64,000 nt of DNA from Anaerolineales bacterium (GTDB lineage: Bacteria > Chloroflexota > Anaerolineae > Anaerolineales > Villigracilaceae): the NCBI GenBank assembly GCA_030583885.1, contig CP129480.1, forward strand, positions 1,302,001 through 1,366,000, in the 5' to 3' direction. The notes below the pieces were generated by a model. That model worked only from the letters and a program-made list of their open reading frames with translations, searched no databases and was not told where the DNA came from. How positions within the stretch are numbered: position 1 is the stretch's first letter; each line of letters opens with the position of its first letter. Shown here piece after piece: positions 1 to 8,373 of this stretch. The position numbers and the translations under genes are program-made.

Positions 1-93
1 CCGGCATTCAAAAAGAAAATCCAGAAGGCGAAACCCGTCCGAAAAGCGGTTTCTTCAAAAACAAAAGGGAAGGTCAAAGCAAGCAAGAAATGA
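1..93 (+). CDS. C-terminal end of an unidentified protein with a Lys-rich tail (5' partial)
   Basis: Only the last 30 codons lie in the window. They encode a lysine/alanine-rich tail (begins PAFKKKIQKAK, ends KASKK) with no recognisable domain, so the product cannot be named. The frame is open from base 1 and stops at TGA 91-93, which overlaps the ATG of the next gene (ATGA, 90-93), a sign of translational coupling. Comparable Lys-rich low-complexity tracts occur in the protein at 33017-34174 and at the N-terminus of leuS. Confidence 0.6.
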   Translation, partial: PAFKKKIQKAKPVRKAVSSKTKGKVKASKK

Positions 94-650
94 ACCTGCA
101 CTCCATCCTTGAGCTCGATGCCCGACTCTCCAGCCGCTTCCGTGTGGCTGAAAAGCCGGGTTTTTTACGCAATCTTGCCATTTTCTTCGCTCATTCCGGC
201 GACTCCTGGTTTTGGGCGCTGGCGCTCATCCTCGCCTGGTTCTTTAGCGATTCCACATGGCGGAAATGGGAGACTGTTGAATTCTTCGGAATGGCAGGTC
301 TGGCCGGCGTTGTGCTTGCCGTCAAATTTCTCGTCAAACGCAAGAGACCTGAAGGTGAATGGGGACGGATCTATCGCAACACGGACCCGCACTCCTTCCC
401 GTCCGGGCATGCCGCCCGCGCCTTTCTGATTGCCGTAATCGGAACGGCTCTTGCCCCGCCCTGGCTTGCCTCCCTACTTTGGCTTTGGGCGCCGCTGGTG
501 GCGCTTGCCCGGGTTGCCATGGGTGTGCATTATCTTTCTGATATTGTTGCAGGTGCAGTGCTGGGGGTTATTGTCGCACTGCTCGGCTTGCAGTTCTACC
601 AGCCAATGATTGACTGGTTCACATCCCTAACGGGTTTTATGTTCTGGTAG
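90..650 (+). CDS. PAP2-family membrane phosphatase
   Basis: 186-residue integral membrane protein with the PAP2 phosphatase signature: K-x6-RP (KFLVKRKRP, about residues 72-80), PSGH (about 105-108) and the downstream R-x5-H-x3-D motif (RVAMGVHYLSD, about 142-152). All catalytic positions (Lys, Arg, first His, second His, Asp) are present. The family dephosphorylates lipid phosphates such as undecaprenyl pyrophosphate or phosphatidic acid at the membrane; the substrate here is not decided by sequence. The start overlaps the upstream stop (ATGA), and the next gene begins directly after its stop, so three genes look co-transcribed. Confidence 0.88.
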   Translation: MNLHSILELDARLSSRFRVAEKPGFLRNLAIFFAHSGDSWFWALALILAWFFSDSTWRKWETVEFFGMAGLAGVVLAVKFLVKRKRPEGEWGRIYRNTDPHSFPSGHAARAFLIAVIGTALAPPWLASLLWLWAPLVALARVAMGVHYLSDIVAGAVLGVIVALLGLQFYQPMIDWFTSLTGFMFW

Positions 651-1055
651 ATGGCGATGAAAACCCACACCTTCCGCCTCAAACCCCAGCAAGACCTGTT
701 CGACTCCATCGCAGGGTATGCCAGACAGAATAACATCGAAGCAGGCTGCGTCCTTTCCAGCGTGGGAAGCCTGACGCACGCCACTTTGCGGTTTGCCAAC
801 CGTGATTCTTACAACGAATATGAAGGATATTTCGAGATCGTTTCCATGACGGGGACGGTCTCGATTCATGGTTCGCACCTGCATGTCGCCATCTCGGACG
901 GCGATGGCATGACCATCGGCGGGCATCTTGTCAGCGGGTGCAAAATCTATACCACGGCCGAGATTGTCATTGCCGAGCTTGATGATGTAATTTACAAACG
1001 TGAATTATATGAAAACGATTCGGGGCATGAGGAATTGACGGTTTACAAACGGTAG
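651..1055 (+). CDS. PPC/DUF296-domain DNA-binding protein
   Basis: 134 residues that correspond almost entirely to one PPC (DUF296) domain: the SVGSLTHATLRFANRD strand region (about 38-53), then GTVSIHGSHLHVAISDGDG and GGHLVSGCKIYTTAEI. In plants the domain accompanies AT-hooks; standalone prokaryotic versions form trimers and have unknown roles. ATG 651 directly follows the previous stop; ATG 657 is an alternative two codons later. The stop TAG (1053-1055) lies inside the GTAG head of a REP-like repeat. Function beyond the fold is not predictable. Confidence 0.85.
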   Translation: MAMKTHTFRLKPQQDLFDSIAGYARQNNIEAGCVLSSVGSLTHATLRFANRDSYNEYEGYFEIVSMTGTVSIHGSHLHVAISDGDGMTIGGHLVSGCKIYTTAEIVIAELDDVIYKRELYENDSGHEELTVYKR

Positions 1056-1111
1056 GGGCGACCCGCCCTTACAATACGATTGTTCAATTGTCATTGAAGG
1101 GTCGCCCTTAC
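1052..1111. repeat. REPIN-like inverted repeat between convergent genes
   Basis: Outer arms GTAGGGGCGACCC (1052-1064) and GGGTCGCCCTTAC (1099-1111) are reverse complements with one mismatch. The left end supplies the TAG stop of the PPC gene; the right end supplies the TAA stop of the minus-strand ATPase (1108-1110). It belongs with the GTAG-headed elements at 6324, 15620, 28888 and 62535, and can also act as a bidirectional terminator-like structure. Confidence 0.7.
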
Positions 1112-1902
1112 TTTAATGCGTTCAAAAATTCTTCCTGATTTATCACCGTATCTTTTAACCCAAGCATTTTGCCCAGCCTCGTCAACTGCGGGGGATCGAC
1201 GTAGGTGAGCGCCAAAATCTCTTCTTCGCCCAACACTTCGCGGGCGTGACCATCCAGCAAAACCTGCCCGTTTGATAACGCGATAACGCGCTCGAAATTT
1301 TCCGCGCAGAAATCGATATCATGTGTGATGGTAATGACCGTCTTGCCTTCCTTTCGCAGCTCGGCAATGACATTGGCGATGCGCGCAACATTGACCGCAT
1401 CCTGTCCTGTGGTCGGTTCGTCGAAGATGACGATGGGTGTGTCCATGGCGATGATGGATGCCAGTGCCACCATTTTTCTCCATGTAGGGGACAGGTCATA
1501 GGGATTCGTCTCGGTCTGGTCGTTCAATTCGGTCAGTGCCAATGCGCGTTGGACCAGCTCGTCAATCTTTTCCTTTGCATACCTCAAATTGCGCGGACCA
1601 AATGTAACCTCGGTTAAAACATCCCTTGAAAACAATTGTTCATCAGGGTTTTGAAAGACATAGCCAACCCGCGAAGCGAGTTTCGCCACTGAATATTTTT
1701 TTGTATCCCAATCCCCGATCAAAATGGAGCCCGAGGTTGGTTGTAACAACCCGTTGAAGTGCCTCACCAGGGTCGTTTTCCCTGCACCGTTCTGCCCCAC
1801 AATGGCAACCTGCTCGCCGGGGTTGATCGAGAGTGAGATTCCGCGCAGGGCTTCCACACCAGCGGGGTAGGTGAAACGGAGGTCGTTGATGGATAGTTTC
1901 AT
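1108..1902 (-). CDS. ECF transporter ATPase with a degenerate signature motif
   Basis: 264-residue ABC ATPase, one of two energising subunits of an ECF-type importer. Walker A is GQNGAGKTT (36-44), the Q-loop is VFQNPDEQ (82-89), Walker B/Glu is VIFDEPTTGQD (158-168) and the H-loop is in TITHDID. The canonical LSGGQ signature is replaced by LSPTWRK (137-143), so this subunit carries one non-standard ATP-sandwich half; its partner at 1899 has a normal LSGGQQQR. Its ATG overlaps the stop of that partner by 4 bases. It is the last gene of the ribokinase-nucleoside hydrolase-ECF operon. Confidence 0.88.
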   Translation of the reverse strand: MKLSINDLRFTYPAGVEALRGISLSINPGEQVAIVGQNGAGKTTLVRHFNGLLQPTSGSILIGDWDTKKYSVAKLASRVGYVFQNPDEQLFSRDVLTEVTFGPRNLRYAKEKIDELVQRALALTELNDQTETNPYDLSPTWRKMVALASIIAMDTPIVIFDEPTTGQDAVNVARIANVIAELRKEGKTVITITHDIDFCAENFERVIALSNGQVLLDGHAREVLGEEEILALTYVDPPQLTRLGKMLGLKDTVINQEEFLNALK

Positions 1903-2789
1903 GATGGGCTGCTCAAGCCGCCTTCCTCGGCGGCGGGGACGCCGCCGGGAGAAGATTTAAACCCTTCCGCCGCCTCATCCAGAGTGACGGGTAATGTTTC
2001 CCTCTTCCACAAGCCCTGTTTTTTCGCCTCCCTTGCAACGGACGTATAGCGCGAAACACCGAAGCCGTTTTCGATCAACAGGTCTGAGGTCAGCACCTTA
2101 CCGGGGCTGCCTTCGAGAAAAATTTTTCCATCCTTCAATGCAATCACGCGGTCTGCGAAGTGCGCGATCCATTCCATTTTATGTTCCACCATCACAACCG
2201 TCATGCCTTCCTGCGCCATCCTGCGGACGACGCCGAAGACTTCGCGGGTGCCGATGGGATCCATTTGCGAGGTCGGTTCGTCAAGAACGAGCAGTTTGGG
2301 CTGCATGACCAGGATCGAGGTCAGTGCGACGCGTTGCTGCTGCCCGCCGGAAAGGGAATAGGGGGAGCGGTCCGCCAGATCGAGGATGCCTGTCAGTTTC
2401 AAGGCGTGCTCCACGCGCGGTTTCATTTCCTCGCGCGGGACACCGATATTTTCCAACCCGAAGGCGATCTCTTCGAAGACGGTGTACTTCGCGCCGCTGA
2501 TCTGGTTGAAGGGATTCTGGAACGCGAGACCAACGTTCAACACCCATTCATCCAGCGTGGACTCGGATGATTTTTTACCGCCCACTTCGATCTCGCCGGT
2601 CAGTTCACCTTTGAAAAAGTGCGGCACGAACCCCGCCAGCGCATAGCACAGTGTGGACTTGCCCGCTCCGTTCGGTCCGACGATGGCGACGAATTCGCCT
2701 TCCTTGATCTGCAAATTGATATCCTGCAGAACGGGCTTTTTCGTGAGCGGGTATTTGTACGTGACGTTTTGCAGGTTTACAAATGCCAT
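1899..2789 (-). CDS. ECF transporter ATPase (canonical)
   Basis: 296-residue ABC ATPase. Walker A is GPNGAGKST (about 39-47), the Q-loop is AFQNPFNQ, the signature LSGGQQQRVAL (about 149-159) and Walker B VLDEPTSQMDP. The ATG at 2789 (MAFVNLQN) is chosen because the longer open frame upstream overlaps ecfT and lacks family similarity. It pairs with the degenerate ATPase encoded downstream (4-base overlap) and with EcfT just upstream (8-base gap), giving the standard T-A-A' energy-coupling module. Confidence 0.9.
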   Translation of the reverse strand: MAFVNLQNVTYKYPLTKKPVLQDINLQIKEGEFVAIVGPNGAGKSTLCYALAGFVPHFFKGELTGEIEVGGKKSSESTLDEWVLNVGLAFQNPFNQISGAKYTVFEEIAFGLENIGVPREEMKPRVEHALKLTGILDLADRSPYSLSGGQQQRVALTSILVMQPKLLVLDEPTSQMDPIGTREVFGVVRRMAQEGMTVVMVEHKMEWIAHFADRVIALKDGKIFLEGSPGKVLTSDLLIENGFGVSRYTSVAREAKKQGLWKRETLPVTLDEAAEGFKSSPGGVPAAEEGGLSSPS

Positions 2790-2796
2790 GGGTTTA

Positions 2797-3576
2797 TTAA
2801 GGGAGCCAGAAGTTAAACGAAATGGAAATGATGGCCAGGGTAATGAACACCCAGCGGGCGGCTTTATCAAAGGGTTCATCTGGAATTTCAGACAGGGATG
2901 TCTTTTCTTTTTTGGAGGTGAAGCCGCGCGCTTCGATGGCGATGGCGCGTTCCTCCACCTCGGCGAGCGAGCCGAAGACAAGCGGACCGACGAGCGGAAC
3001 CACCGAGCCTGCCCGCTTAAGAAAACTGCTTTCGGTATCCAACCCGCGGGAACGCTGTGCGGCAATGATGGTCTGCGCCTTGGCGATAATTTGAGGCAGG
3101 ATCTGCAGGGTCGAAATGATCACATACGAAAATTGACCGGGCAGACCGCGCCGTGAAAGGTCGGACATCAATTCGCTGGGATGGGTGGTGAGAAGGAAAA
3201 GCGTGAAGGCAGAAACCATGACAATGATGCGCGTGGCGTTCCTGAATGCGAACATCAGGCTTTCCTGTGTGATGTTCAAAAAATGGAACTCGAAGATGAT
3301 GGTATCCCCGACCGGCTGGAAGAAAGCCTGCATGATGAACAGGAATCCCGCGGCAGGCAGGATGAGCCGCAGGGCGGTCCAGAAAAATTCACGCGATACT
3401 TTGCCGACGAAACTTAAGGGGAGGATGGCCAGGAGGGTCAGAAGATGGGGCATCCAATACCATTTGCTTAGGAAGCCGGTCAGGAGGAGTGAAAAAACCA
3501 GTGTTAATTTCGTAAGCGGGTTCAGGTTGTGAAGCGTGCTTTCCCGTTTTATGTGGAAGGAAAGTCTCTCATGCAT
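2797..3576 (-). CDS. ecfT: ECF transporter transmembrane subunit EcfT
   Basis: 259-residue membrane protein with the EcfT layout: an N-terminal HPLTKL-like motif (LNPLTKLTLV, about 19-28), four to five hydrophobic segments, and two cytoplasmic coupling helices that carry Ala-Arg-Gly-type motifs (QRSRGLDTE and IEARGFTSKK). These helices sit in grooves of the two ATPases and link them to the substrate-binding S subunit. It is encoded between the S component (gap with a strong hairpin) and the ATPases. Confidence 0.9.
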   Translation of the reverse strand: MHERLSFHIKRESTLHNLNPLTKLTLVFSLLLTGFLSKWYWMPHLLTLLAILPLSFVGKVSREFFWTALRLILPAAGFLFIMQAFFQPVGDTIIFEFHFLNITQESLMFAFRNATRIIVMVSAFTLFLLTTHPSELMSDLSRRGLPGQFSYVIISTLQILPQIIAKAQTIIAAQRSRGLDTESSFLKRAGSVVPLVGPLVFGSLAEVEERAIAIEARGFTSKKEKTSLSEIPDEPFDKAARWVFITLAIISISFNFWLP

Positions 3577-3596
3577 AGGGGTAGATTATAAACGAC

Positions 3597-3630
3597 AAAG
3601 GAGAGCGGGACGTATGTCCCGCTCTCCTTT
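3597..3630 (-). terminator. 15-bp hairpin between S-component and ecfT
   Basis: Perfect inverted repeat: AAAGGAGAGCGGGAC (3597-3611), loop GTAT, complementary arm 3616-3630. It lies in the 78-base gap between the minus-strand S-component gene and ecfT. The minus-strand exit sequence (CTTTGTCGTTT) is only weakly U-rich, so it may attenuate or stabilise transcript ends rather than fully terminate, which would set more S subunit than T/A subunits. Confidence 0.6.
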
Positions 3631-3654
3631 CAATAAGACGTACAAAACCTGCTT

Positions 3655-4344
3655 TTATCCGCCGAGGATTCGCTGGAGCATAAAGGCTGCGAACAGGACA
3701 AGCAGGACGACAACGCCAATGGCGATGTACAACTGGTTCTTGTTTGCGCCGCCTTCAACCTCCACCTGCTCGGGTTTTGGATAACCGCCAATGGTGCGCT
3801 TGGGCAGGCCCAGAACGATGGCAAAGGCGATCATGGCAGTGGTGATCTTGTCCACAGGTTCAACCAGGAAGTTCGTGCTGAAGACTGCCTCCCACACGCC
3901 TGTGCCGGTCTGGAGCAGATAGGCGGTGATGAAGGATGAACCGCTGGCTGTAATGCCTCCGAACAGGTATACGCCAATGGGGGTGGAAACAATGGCAGCG
4001 GTGAGTGCGACGACAAAACCAGTCACAACCACTTTCCACCAGGACTTGAAAAAGCCCCATTGTGCCATGCGTCCAGCCATATAGCCGATCATTGCGGCGA
4101 CGGGCCACCAGGGGAAGGCACCCGGGTCAATTGCGATGCCCCAAATGATATTGGAGAGCGCCCCGGTCAATGCGCCGGCCCAGGGCCCGCATAAGACAGC
4201 AACCAGGACAGTGCCAATGGAGTCGAGGTAGACAGGCAGTTTGAGCACGAGAACGATCTGCCCCACGGCGATGTTGATGGCCACGGCGATGGGGATGAGT
4301 ACCCAGGCCTGGGTATTGAAATTGTTCTTGATCTTTTCAAGCAT
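3655..4344 (-). CDS. ECF transporter substrate-specific (S) component, probably nucleoside-related
   Basis: 229-residue membrane protein with about six helices and an extra C-terminal hydrophobic segment (QLYIAIGVVVLLVLFAAF). The stretch LDSIGTVLVAVLCGPWAGAL is typical of S components. Start ATG 4344 is preceded by a clear GGAGG ribosome-binding site; the longer frame to 4392 is not supported. It sits between two nucleoside hydrolases and a ribokinase upstream and EcfT/EcfA downstream, so a nucleoside or related ribosylated substrate is inferred from context only. Confidence 0.82.
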   Translation of the reverse strand: MLEKIKNNFNTQAWVLIPIAVAINIAVGQIVLVLKLPVYLDSIGTVLVAVLCGPWAGALTGALSNIIWGIAIDPGAFPWWPVAAMIGYMAGRMAQWGFFKSWWKVVVTGFVVALTAAIVSTPIGVYLFGGITASGSSFITAYLLQTGTGVWEAVFSTNFLVEPVDKITTAMIAFAIVLGLPKRTIGGYPKPEQVEVEGGANKNQLYIAIGVVVLLVLFAAFMLQRILGG

Positions 4345-4408
4345 GGTTTCCTCCGGAGGATAAATTGAATGACGACCTGATTGTAATAACACTGCTTATT
4401 TGAAAATG

Positions 4409-5356
4409 TCACGCAATGGATTTTGCCAGTTTTTCCATCCTTTCCAGAAACAGTTCCATGAACATGCGCGGGCGCACGCCCATTGCCACCCTCATGTTCG
4501 CGGGTTTCTTCCCGTAATTATAAAAATCGGCAAATGTGTTGCCAAGCCCCACGCCGGTCGAGATGTCCACGTCCACGTACAACTCCTGATAATCACAGAT
4601 CTCCGGCATGAAGGTCAGTGCCAGGGTCATCGGGTCGTTGATCACACAGCCGTCGATCTTTTGATACTCATCATGAAATTCCATGTAAAAGCGGGTTGCA
4701 TCCGCGATGAACTTCGTGATCGGCGAGTCGATCTTCAACAAGCGGTTCAGATCGTCCTTCGTAAAGATGCACTGGTAGGTCACATCCAGCGGTGTAAGCG
4801 TGATCGGCATCCCTGAATGAAAAACGATGTGTGTGGCATGCGGGTCCACGAAAGTATTGTACTCCGCCAGGGCAGTGGTATTGCCCGCATGCTGGATCGC
4901 CCCGCCCATCACGAAGGCATCTTTAACATTTTCGACAATGCGCGGTTCCTTGCGTATCGCCATTGCGACGTTCGTCAGCGGACCAATCGCAACTACTGTA
5001 ACTTCTCCCGGCTTCGACATGATACTGTCAATCAGGAAATCGCTGCCTTGCTGGACTTGAGGCCTGGTCTGTGGATCCGGGAGATTTGCGTAGCCCAAGC
5101 CTGTGTTCCCGTGCGTCTCCGGGCTGAGCAGGGATTCTTTCACCAGCGGCAGGTCGCAGCCTTTATATACAGGGACATGGCTGGCATTGGCGAGTTCCAA
5201 AATTGCCAGCGCATTCCGCGTCACCTGTGCGCTGGATGCGTTCCCGTGGATCGTGCTGATTCCATCGAGGACAACCTCGGGCGAGGCAAGAGCGAGCAGG
5301 ATCGCCAGCGCGTCGTCGATGCCGGGGTCGGTGTCGAAAATGATGTGCTTCGGCAT
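4409..5356 (-). CDS. Nucleoside hydrolase (IUNH family), copy 2
   Basis: 315-residue nucleoside hydrolase. The Ca2+-binding DTDPGIDDA signature is at residues 8-16, followed by family motifs VTVVAIGPLTNVA, FVMGGAI and NTFVDPHATHIVF. Members cleave the N-glycosidic bond of nucleosides to give base plus ribose. It starts 2 bases after the stop of its paralogue, and the two share the same order of motifs, so they arose by tandem duplication. Purine/pyrimidine preference is not readable. The ribose product would feed the ribokinase in the same operon. Confidence 0.92.
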   Translation of the reverse strand: MPKHIIFDTDPGIDDALAILLALASPEVVLDGISTIHGNASSAQVTRNALAILELANASHVPVYKGCDLPLVKESLLSPETHGNTGLGYANLPDPQTRPQVQQGSDFLIDSIMSKPGEVTVVAIGPLTNVAMAIRKEPRIVENVKDAFVMGGAIQHAGNTTALAEYNTFVDPHATHIVFHSGMPITLTPLDVTYQCIFTKDDLNRLLKIDSPITKFIADATRFYMEFHDEYQKIDGCVINDPMTLALTFMPEICDYQELYVDVDISTGVGLGNTFADFYNYGKKPANMRVAMGVRPRMFMELFLERMEKLAKSIA

Positions 5357-5358
5357 GG

Positions 5359-6315
5359 TCAGTCTGAAATGGAACGGCTGAGCGTTTCCATCCTCCCGAC
5401 GAATAATTCAACAAAATCTCGACCGCGTACATCCAGTGCAACTTTCATATTGGCGGGCTTCTTCGAGACCTTCATGAAGTCCGCGAAGGTCTTGCCGGTC
5501 GAGATGCCGCCCGAAATATCCACATCCACATAATGTTCTTCAATGGAGAGCAGTTCCGGTGCGATGACCGCCGCGAGCGTGAGCGGATCGTGCATGGCGC
5601 AGCCGCTAAAGCCTTCATATTTCATATAGAATTCCATGTATTGCGCCGTCGCCTCGCAGACAAATCTTGCAATGGGGGAGTCGATTTTGTTCAACCGTTC
5701 CACATCCTCCGATGTGAGCAGGCATTTGTAGGTGACATCCAACGGGATCAGCGTGATGGGAATGTCCGCATGAAAAACAACATGCGCGGCGTGCGGGTCT
5801 TCGTGGATGTTGAACTCCGCCAGCGGCGTGATGTTTCCGCCCGAGCGGATCGCCCCGCCCATGATGACCAATTCCTTCACGGCTTTTGCAAAATGAGGTT
5901 CCTTGCGAATGGCGAGGGCGATATTGGTCAAAGGGCCGATGGGGAAGATGTTCAGTTCATTTGGCTCGGCAAGCACACGTTCGATCAAATAGTCAACCGC
6001 ATGCCCCTCAATGGGCCTGGACTTTGGCTGCGGCAAATCCGCCCTGCCAATTCCGCTGGTGCCGTGCACGGCCTCCCCCGAATTGTGCGGAGATTTGATC
6101 ATGGGGTGTGAGTATCCCTGCACAACAGGAATATGGCTGGCATGTGCAAGTTCCAGCACAGACAGCGCGTTGCGTGTGGCCTTCTCGATGGGCACATTGC
6201 CCTGCACGGTGGTGAGGGCTTCGAGTTGGATTTCAGGCGACGCAAGCGCAAGCAGGAACATAAGCGCGTCGTCCACGCCGGGGTCGGTGTCGATGATGAT
6301 TCGGGTTGGCGTCAT
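5359..6315 (-). CDS. Nucleoside hydrolase (IUNH family), copy 1
   Basis: 318 residues, starting MTPTRIIIDTDPGVDDA. The DTDPGVDDA metal/ribose-binding motif, FPIGPLTNIA, VIMGGAI and NIHEDPHAAHVVF are all present, so the enzyme should be active on N-ribosides. ATG 6315 is preferred to the longer frame, which would run back through a repeat and into the ribokinase gene. It is paired with a second hydrolase downstream; two copies in one operon suggest complementary base specificities. Confidence 0.92.
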   Translation of the reverse strand: MTPTRIIIDTDPGVDDALMFLLALASPEIQLEALTTVQGNVPIEKATRNALSVLELAHASHIPVVQGYSHPMIKSPHNSGEAVHGTSGIGRADLPQPKSRPIEGHAVDYLIERVLAEPNELNIFPIGPLTNIALAIRKEPHFAKAVKELVIMGGAIRSGGNITPLAEFNIHEDPHAAHVVFHADIPITLIPLDVTYKCLLTSEDVERLNKIDSPIARFVCEATAQYMEFYMKYEGFSGCAMHDPLTLAAVIAPELLSIEEHYVDVDISGGISTGKTFADFMKVSKKPANMKVALDVRGRDFVELFVGRMETLSRSISD

Positions 6316-6323
6316 AAGATCCT

Positions 6324-6368
6324 GTAGGGGCAGGCTTTCCCTGCTGGGAGGGATAACCCCGCCCCTAC
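6324..6368. repeat. REPIN-like element between ribokinase and nucleoside hydrolase
   Basis: Begins GTAGGGGC (6324) and ends GCCCCTAC (6368), an 8-bp perfect outer inverted repeat. Two imperfect 23-base hairpin arms abut without a spacer. On the minus strand the GTAG head supplies the TAG stop of the ribokinase gene (6365-6367). Same family as 1052, 15620, 28888 and 62535. Confidence 0.7.
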
Positions 6369-7294
6369 GCGATGAATCTTTCCACTTCTTCCTTTGTCGG
6401 CAGGGAGGGTTGTGCACCGGGTTTGGTTGCGGCGAGCGCGCCGCACGCGCATCCGTAACGGACAGCCGCCTGCATGTCACTTTGCGGCACAGGGCTGTCT
6501 GACTCCAGGAGTTTTGCGGCAAACCCGCCGATGAAGGCGTCGCCGGCGGCGGTGGTATCCACCACATCCACTTTGAACGCATCCACATGTGCCGCCTGTG
6601 AGTCTGTCACAAGCAAGGCGCCTTTGCTGCCCAGTGTCACAATGACCGTTTTTACCCCGCGCTTCAATAATTCCTGCGCGGCAAGTTCAGCGGATTTTTG
6701 GTCCGTGACCGGCATGTCTGTCAGTAAAGCCAGCTCGCTTTCGTTTGGGACGAGAATATCCACGCTGGCGAGCAATTCACCGGGAATCTGGCGGGCAGGC
6801 GCGGGATTAAGAATGACCGTCGTGCCTTTGGCTTTGTATCGCTTTGCGGCGTGCAAAACCGCGTCCATTGGAATCTCGAATTGTAAAAGTAAAATCCTTG
6901 CATCCGGTGCAGAAGCCGCATCCTGCGCTGTCACCTTGCCGTTTGCGCCCGGCGAAAGAACGATGCTGTTCTGCCCGCTCTCCTCCACGAGGATGATGGC
7001 AGTGCCCGTGGCTGAATCTGCAGCGCTGACATGCGAGGTGTCCACGCGATTCGATCTGAGATTATCCGCCAAAAGGGGGCCGAAATTATCCCGCCCGACC
7101 CGCCCGACCATGGCGACGCTTGCGCCCTGTCTCGCGGCGGCGACGGCCTGATTGGCGCCCTTGCCGCCGGGGATGGTCAGCAGGTCTCCCCCGCTGATGG
7201 TTTCGCCGGGCTGGGGAAAGCGGGGCACACGGACGACCAGATCTGCATTGAGCGAACCGATGACGAGGACATTGTGGTTTGGCATGTCTGGCAT
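6365..7294 (-). CDS. rbsK: Ribokinase (PfkB family)
   Basis: 309-residue PfkB carbohydrate kinase with ribokinase features. The N-terminal GSLNADLVVRVPRFPQPGET (13-32) and GGKGANQAVAAAR are PfkB signature 1; the C-terminal DTTAAGDAFIGGF is signature 2 and contains the catalytic Asp and anion hole. It phosphorylates ribose to ribose-5-phosphate in the cytoplasm. As first gene of the operon with two nucleoside hydrolases it would capture the ribose they release. Start ATG 7294; a second ATG three codons later is possible. Confidence 0.92.
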   Translation of the reverse strand: MPDMPNHNVLVIGSLNADLVVRVPRFPQPGETISGGDLLTIPGGKGANQAVAAARQGASVAMVGRVGRDNFGPLLADNLRSNRVDTSHVSAADSATGTAIILVEESGQNSIVLSPGANGKVTAQDAASAPDARILLLQFEIPMDAVLHAAKRYKAKGTTVILNPAPARQIPGELLASVDILVPNESELALLTDMPVTDQKSAELAAQELLKRGVKTVIVTLGSKGALLVTDSQAAHVDAFKVDVVDTTAAGDAFIGGFAAKLLESDSPVPQSDMQAAVRYGCACGALAATKPGAQPSLPTKEEVERFIA

Positions 7295-7315
7295 GCGGGC
7301 AATTTTACCCCATCG

Positions 7316-8371
7316 TTATCTTGTCACGCCAAATGCCGTGTCAAAAAATTTGACCATGCGTGCCGTATATTCTTCCGTTCTCACAAAGGGACCATCGCAG
7401 TGCGTGGCTTCGTGGATGATCCAGGCCTGCGCATTGGAGCCGGCCAGTTCTGCAAAGCGCAGGGTGAATAACTCCGCTTCACTGCCAACGACGGGACGTT
7501 CTCTCCCACCGCCGACGAACACCACCGGGCGTGGTGCGATGTCAGGAAGTACTTCAATCATGGGCGGGGGCGCTTCGATGCCGAGTTTGACGGTGTACAT
7601 CCAATCCAGCAGATAATTTCCAGCAATTAGCAGCGCCATGATAGGATTCTTCGGTAAGGGTAAATCCTGTGCGCGGACGGTGGAATTGCCATCACCCCAA
7701 ATTGCGCCAAGTTCAGGATAAAGCGCGGCACTGTACACAACGATGTCCGCGCCGGTAGAGCATCCCGCCGCACCGATTTTCTCGCCTGCCTTGCGCGACT
7801 GGATGAACCGAATCGCCGCCCTCACATCCCGCGTATCCTCCCAGCCGTAGGAGCGGTATTCCCCCGTGCTTTCGCCGCTGGCGCGCTCGTCATACATCAG
7901 GACGCCATAGCCTGCGTTCACAAGTTTTTCCGCGTGCCAGATCATCCCCATGCGATTGCCGCCATAGCCGTGGAGCAGAATAATGGTCGCATCATTTTGT
8001 GAAGGGACAAGCCAGCCGGCAAGCGTGATGCCATCTTCGCTTGAAAATGTGATTTCCTCCACCTCAAAGCCCAAATCGGGGGGGATGGTCACTTCGCTGG
8101 GCGTGGGCGCAGTTTCCATATACACAGACAGCAGGGTGCGTTCGATGGTGATGAAAAGCGCCACTCCGACAAATGCTCCAAGCCCCACACCAAGAATACG
8201 AAGAATATATTTTGTGTAATGGGAGATTTTGCCGTTCAGGGTTTCAGGAAGATTAGGTTTCCCTGCTTTTTCCTTTGCCTTTGCCGTGCGCCATAATTTG
8301 TAAATGATGAAAGAAAAGAACAGAAAAATGACTGCCAGTTCGCCAATCACCCAGTAATAATAGATATTCAC
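7316..8371 (-). CDS. Membrane-anchored alpha/beta hydrolase
   Basis: 351 residues. Two N-terminal hydrophobic segments (about 4-24 and 55-80) precede an alpha/beta-hydrolase domain with the oxyanion motif LLHGYGGNRMG and nucleophile elbow GCSTGAD (Ser in G-x-S-x-G). The late Asp/His region includes IHEATHCDGPF, where the catalytic His is likely. Start is GTG 8371 with a GAGGAG site 6 bases upstream. It lies 2 bases downstream of recF, so it is probably co-transcribed. The substrate is unknown; an esterase or peptidase-like role is typical. Confidence 0.82.
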   Translation of the reverse strand: MNIYYYWVIGELAVIFLFFSFIIYKLWRTAKAKEKAGKPNLPETLNGKISHYTKYILRILGVGLGAFVGVALFITIERTLLSVYMETAPTPSEVTIPPDLGFEVEEITFSSEDGITLAGWLVPSQNDATIILLHGYGGNRMGMIWHAEKLVNAGYGVLMYDERASGESTGEYRSYGWEDTRDVRAAIRFIQSRKAGEKIGAAGCSTGADIVVYSAALYPELGAIWGDGNSTVRAQDLPLPKNPIMALLIAGNYLLDWMYTVKLGIEAPPPMIEVLPDIAPRPVVFVGGGRERPVVGSEAELFTLRFAELAGSNAQAWIIHEATHCDGPFVRTEEYTARMVKFFDTAFGVTR

Positions 8372-8373
8372 GC

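Noticed and set aside
2790..3065. 92-residue N-terminal extension of the canonical EcfA
   Set aside because: It overlaps ecfT entirely and has no similarity to ABC ATPases; ATG 2789 begins the standard domain.
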